In this document: positions 32,765 to 32,967 of the stretch, piece after piece
How the letters are laid out: the number at the start of each line of letters is the position of its first letter
Numbering within the stretch: the stretch's first letter is position 1
Assembly (NCBI GenBank): GCA_964600785.1
Contig: CAZRKH010000120.1
Coordinates: 1 to 32,967 of the forward strand
Source of the DNA: M30B53 sp964600785
GTDB lineage: Bacteria; Planctomycetota; Planctomycetia; Pirellulales; UBA1268
DNA: 32,967 nt
Direction: 5' to 3'
Translations under genes and position numbers: made by a program
Notes under the pieces: model-generated
Seen by the model: only the letters and a program-made list of their open reading frames with translations
Databases searched by the model: none
Told to the model about the DNA's origin: nothing

Positions 32765-32967
32765 CCAGCCCGACGCGGCCGGTGCCCGTTTTTCATCGCG
32801 TCATTCGTTACGCTCAGCGGGTGCTGGCTACGGCCCGTGGGGCTCGCGGTGGAACCCGAGCCGTTTCGCCGGACGTTCGCCTCGGCCATCCCGGCCTCGG
32901 CTCACTCGGGCTTTCTCGCTCTCGGCCCTCCAGGGCCTCCGCTCGCCAGCAACGCCGGCTCATCGGC
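32762..32967. repeat. Non-coding repeat cluster at the right edge
   Basis: No gene is visible after the response regulator. TAGCCAGC (32762-32769, including the stop codon) is mirrored by GCTGGCTA (32823-32830). GGCTCG (32841-32846) pairs with CGAGCC (32857-32862). Two imperfect copies of a hairpin unit lie at 32877-32903 and 32916-32944, each TCGC, then CTCGGCC, a short loop, GGCCTC and GCTC-like ends. The cluster runs out of the window. It looks like an intergenic repeat element or structured RNA rather than a coding region. Confidence 0.5.

Noticed and set aside
32797..32967. Possible minus-strand reading frame entering from the right edge
   Set aside because: The only open frames are short, Arg/Ser/Pro-rich and coincide with hairpin repeats; no start, domain or family resemblance.

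Overview
The window reads as a high-GC chromosomal segment of a planctomycete, most likely of the Pirellulales type. The markers are a cytochrome-type DUF1549/DUF1553 protein next to a Tat-exported DUF1501 protein, a PEP-CTERM sorting tail at the left edge, a DUF2617 protein, and many GTG/TTG starts. This placement is inferred from gene families, not from a 16S or phylogenomic marker. No phage, integrase, transposase, CRISPR array, rRNA or tRNA was found.

Layout. 1-1900: the tail of a PEP-CTERM protein, a convergent LarA-like (DUF2088) protein and a small Cys-rich secreted protein. 1943-6273 (minus): pyruvate phosphate dikinase with a basic N-terminal tail, and an SLC13-type carboxylate transporter whose TTG start overlaps the ppdK stop. 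6381-10733: a divergent control region with a palindromic ppdK promoter and a hairpin-rich leader, then the DUF1549/DUF1553 and DUF1501 pair. 10808-12079: an MFS permease, overlapping tail to tail with the next operon. 11958-18065 (minus): rpsB-tsf-pyrH-frr followed by a NatA-like ABC ATPase and an ABC-2 permease fused to a CPBP protease domain. 18428-20324 (plus): ilvN, ilvC and a 95-aa hypothetical protein, ending in a doublet of GTAG-headed palindromes (REP-like). 20400-29977 (minus): folK fused to a degenerate nucleoside-kinase-like domain, panC, lgt, an ECF sigma factor, its probable membrane anti-sigma factor, a CDGSH Fe-S protein, an RND/MMPL exporter and an RlmI-like methyltransferase. 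30497-32764 (plus): a stand-alone CPBP protease, a DUF2617 protein and a receiver-only response regulator. The right edge is non-coding and holds inverted and tandem hairpin repeats.

How the genes work together. Most are housekeeping: translation (S2, EF-Ts, RRF, RlmI), pyrimidine nucleotides (PyrH), branched-chain amino acids (IlvN, IlvC), vitamins (FolK, PanC), lipoprotein maturation (Lgt) and central carbon (PPDK). Envelope functions are interleaved: sigma/anti-sigma control, RND export, ABC export with a built-in CPBP domain.

I did not find a clearly new multi-gene defence or metabolic system. The most unusual items are the FolK fusion whose P-loop has lost its lysine, the GTAG-headed palindrome doublet with no transposase nearby, the structured leader at 6519-6802, the lysine-rich tail on PPDK, the CDGSH protein translationally coupled to an anti-sigma factor, and the repeat cluster at the right edge.
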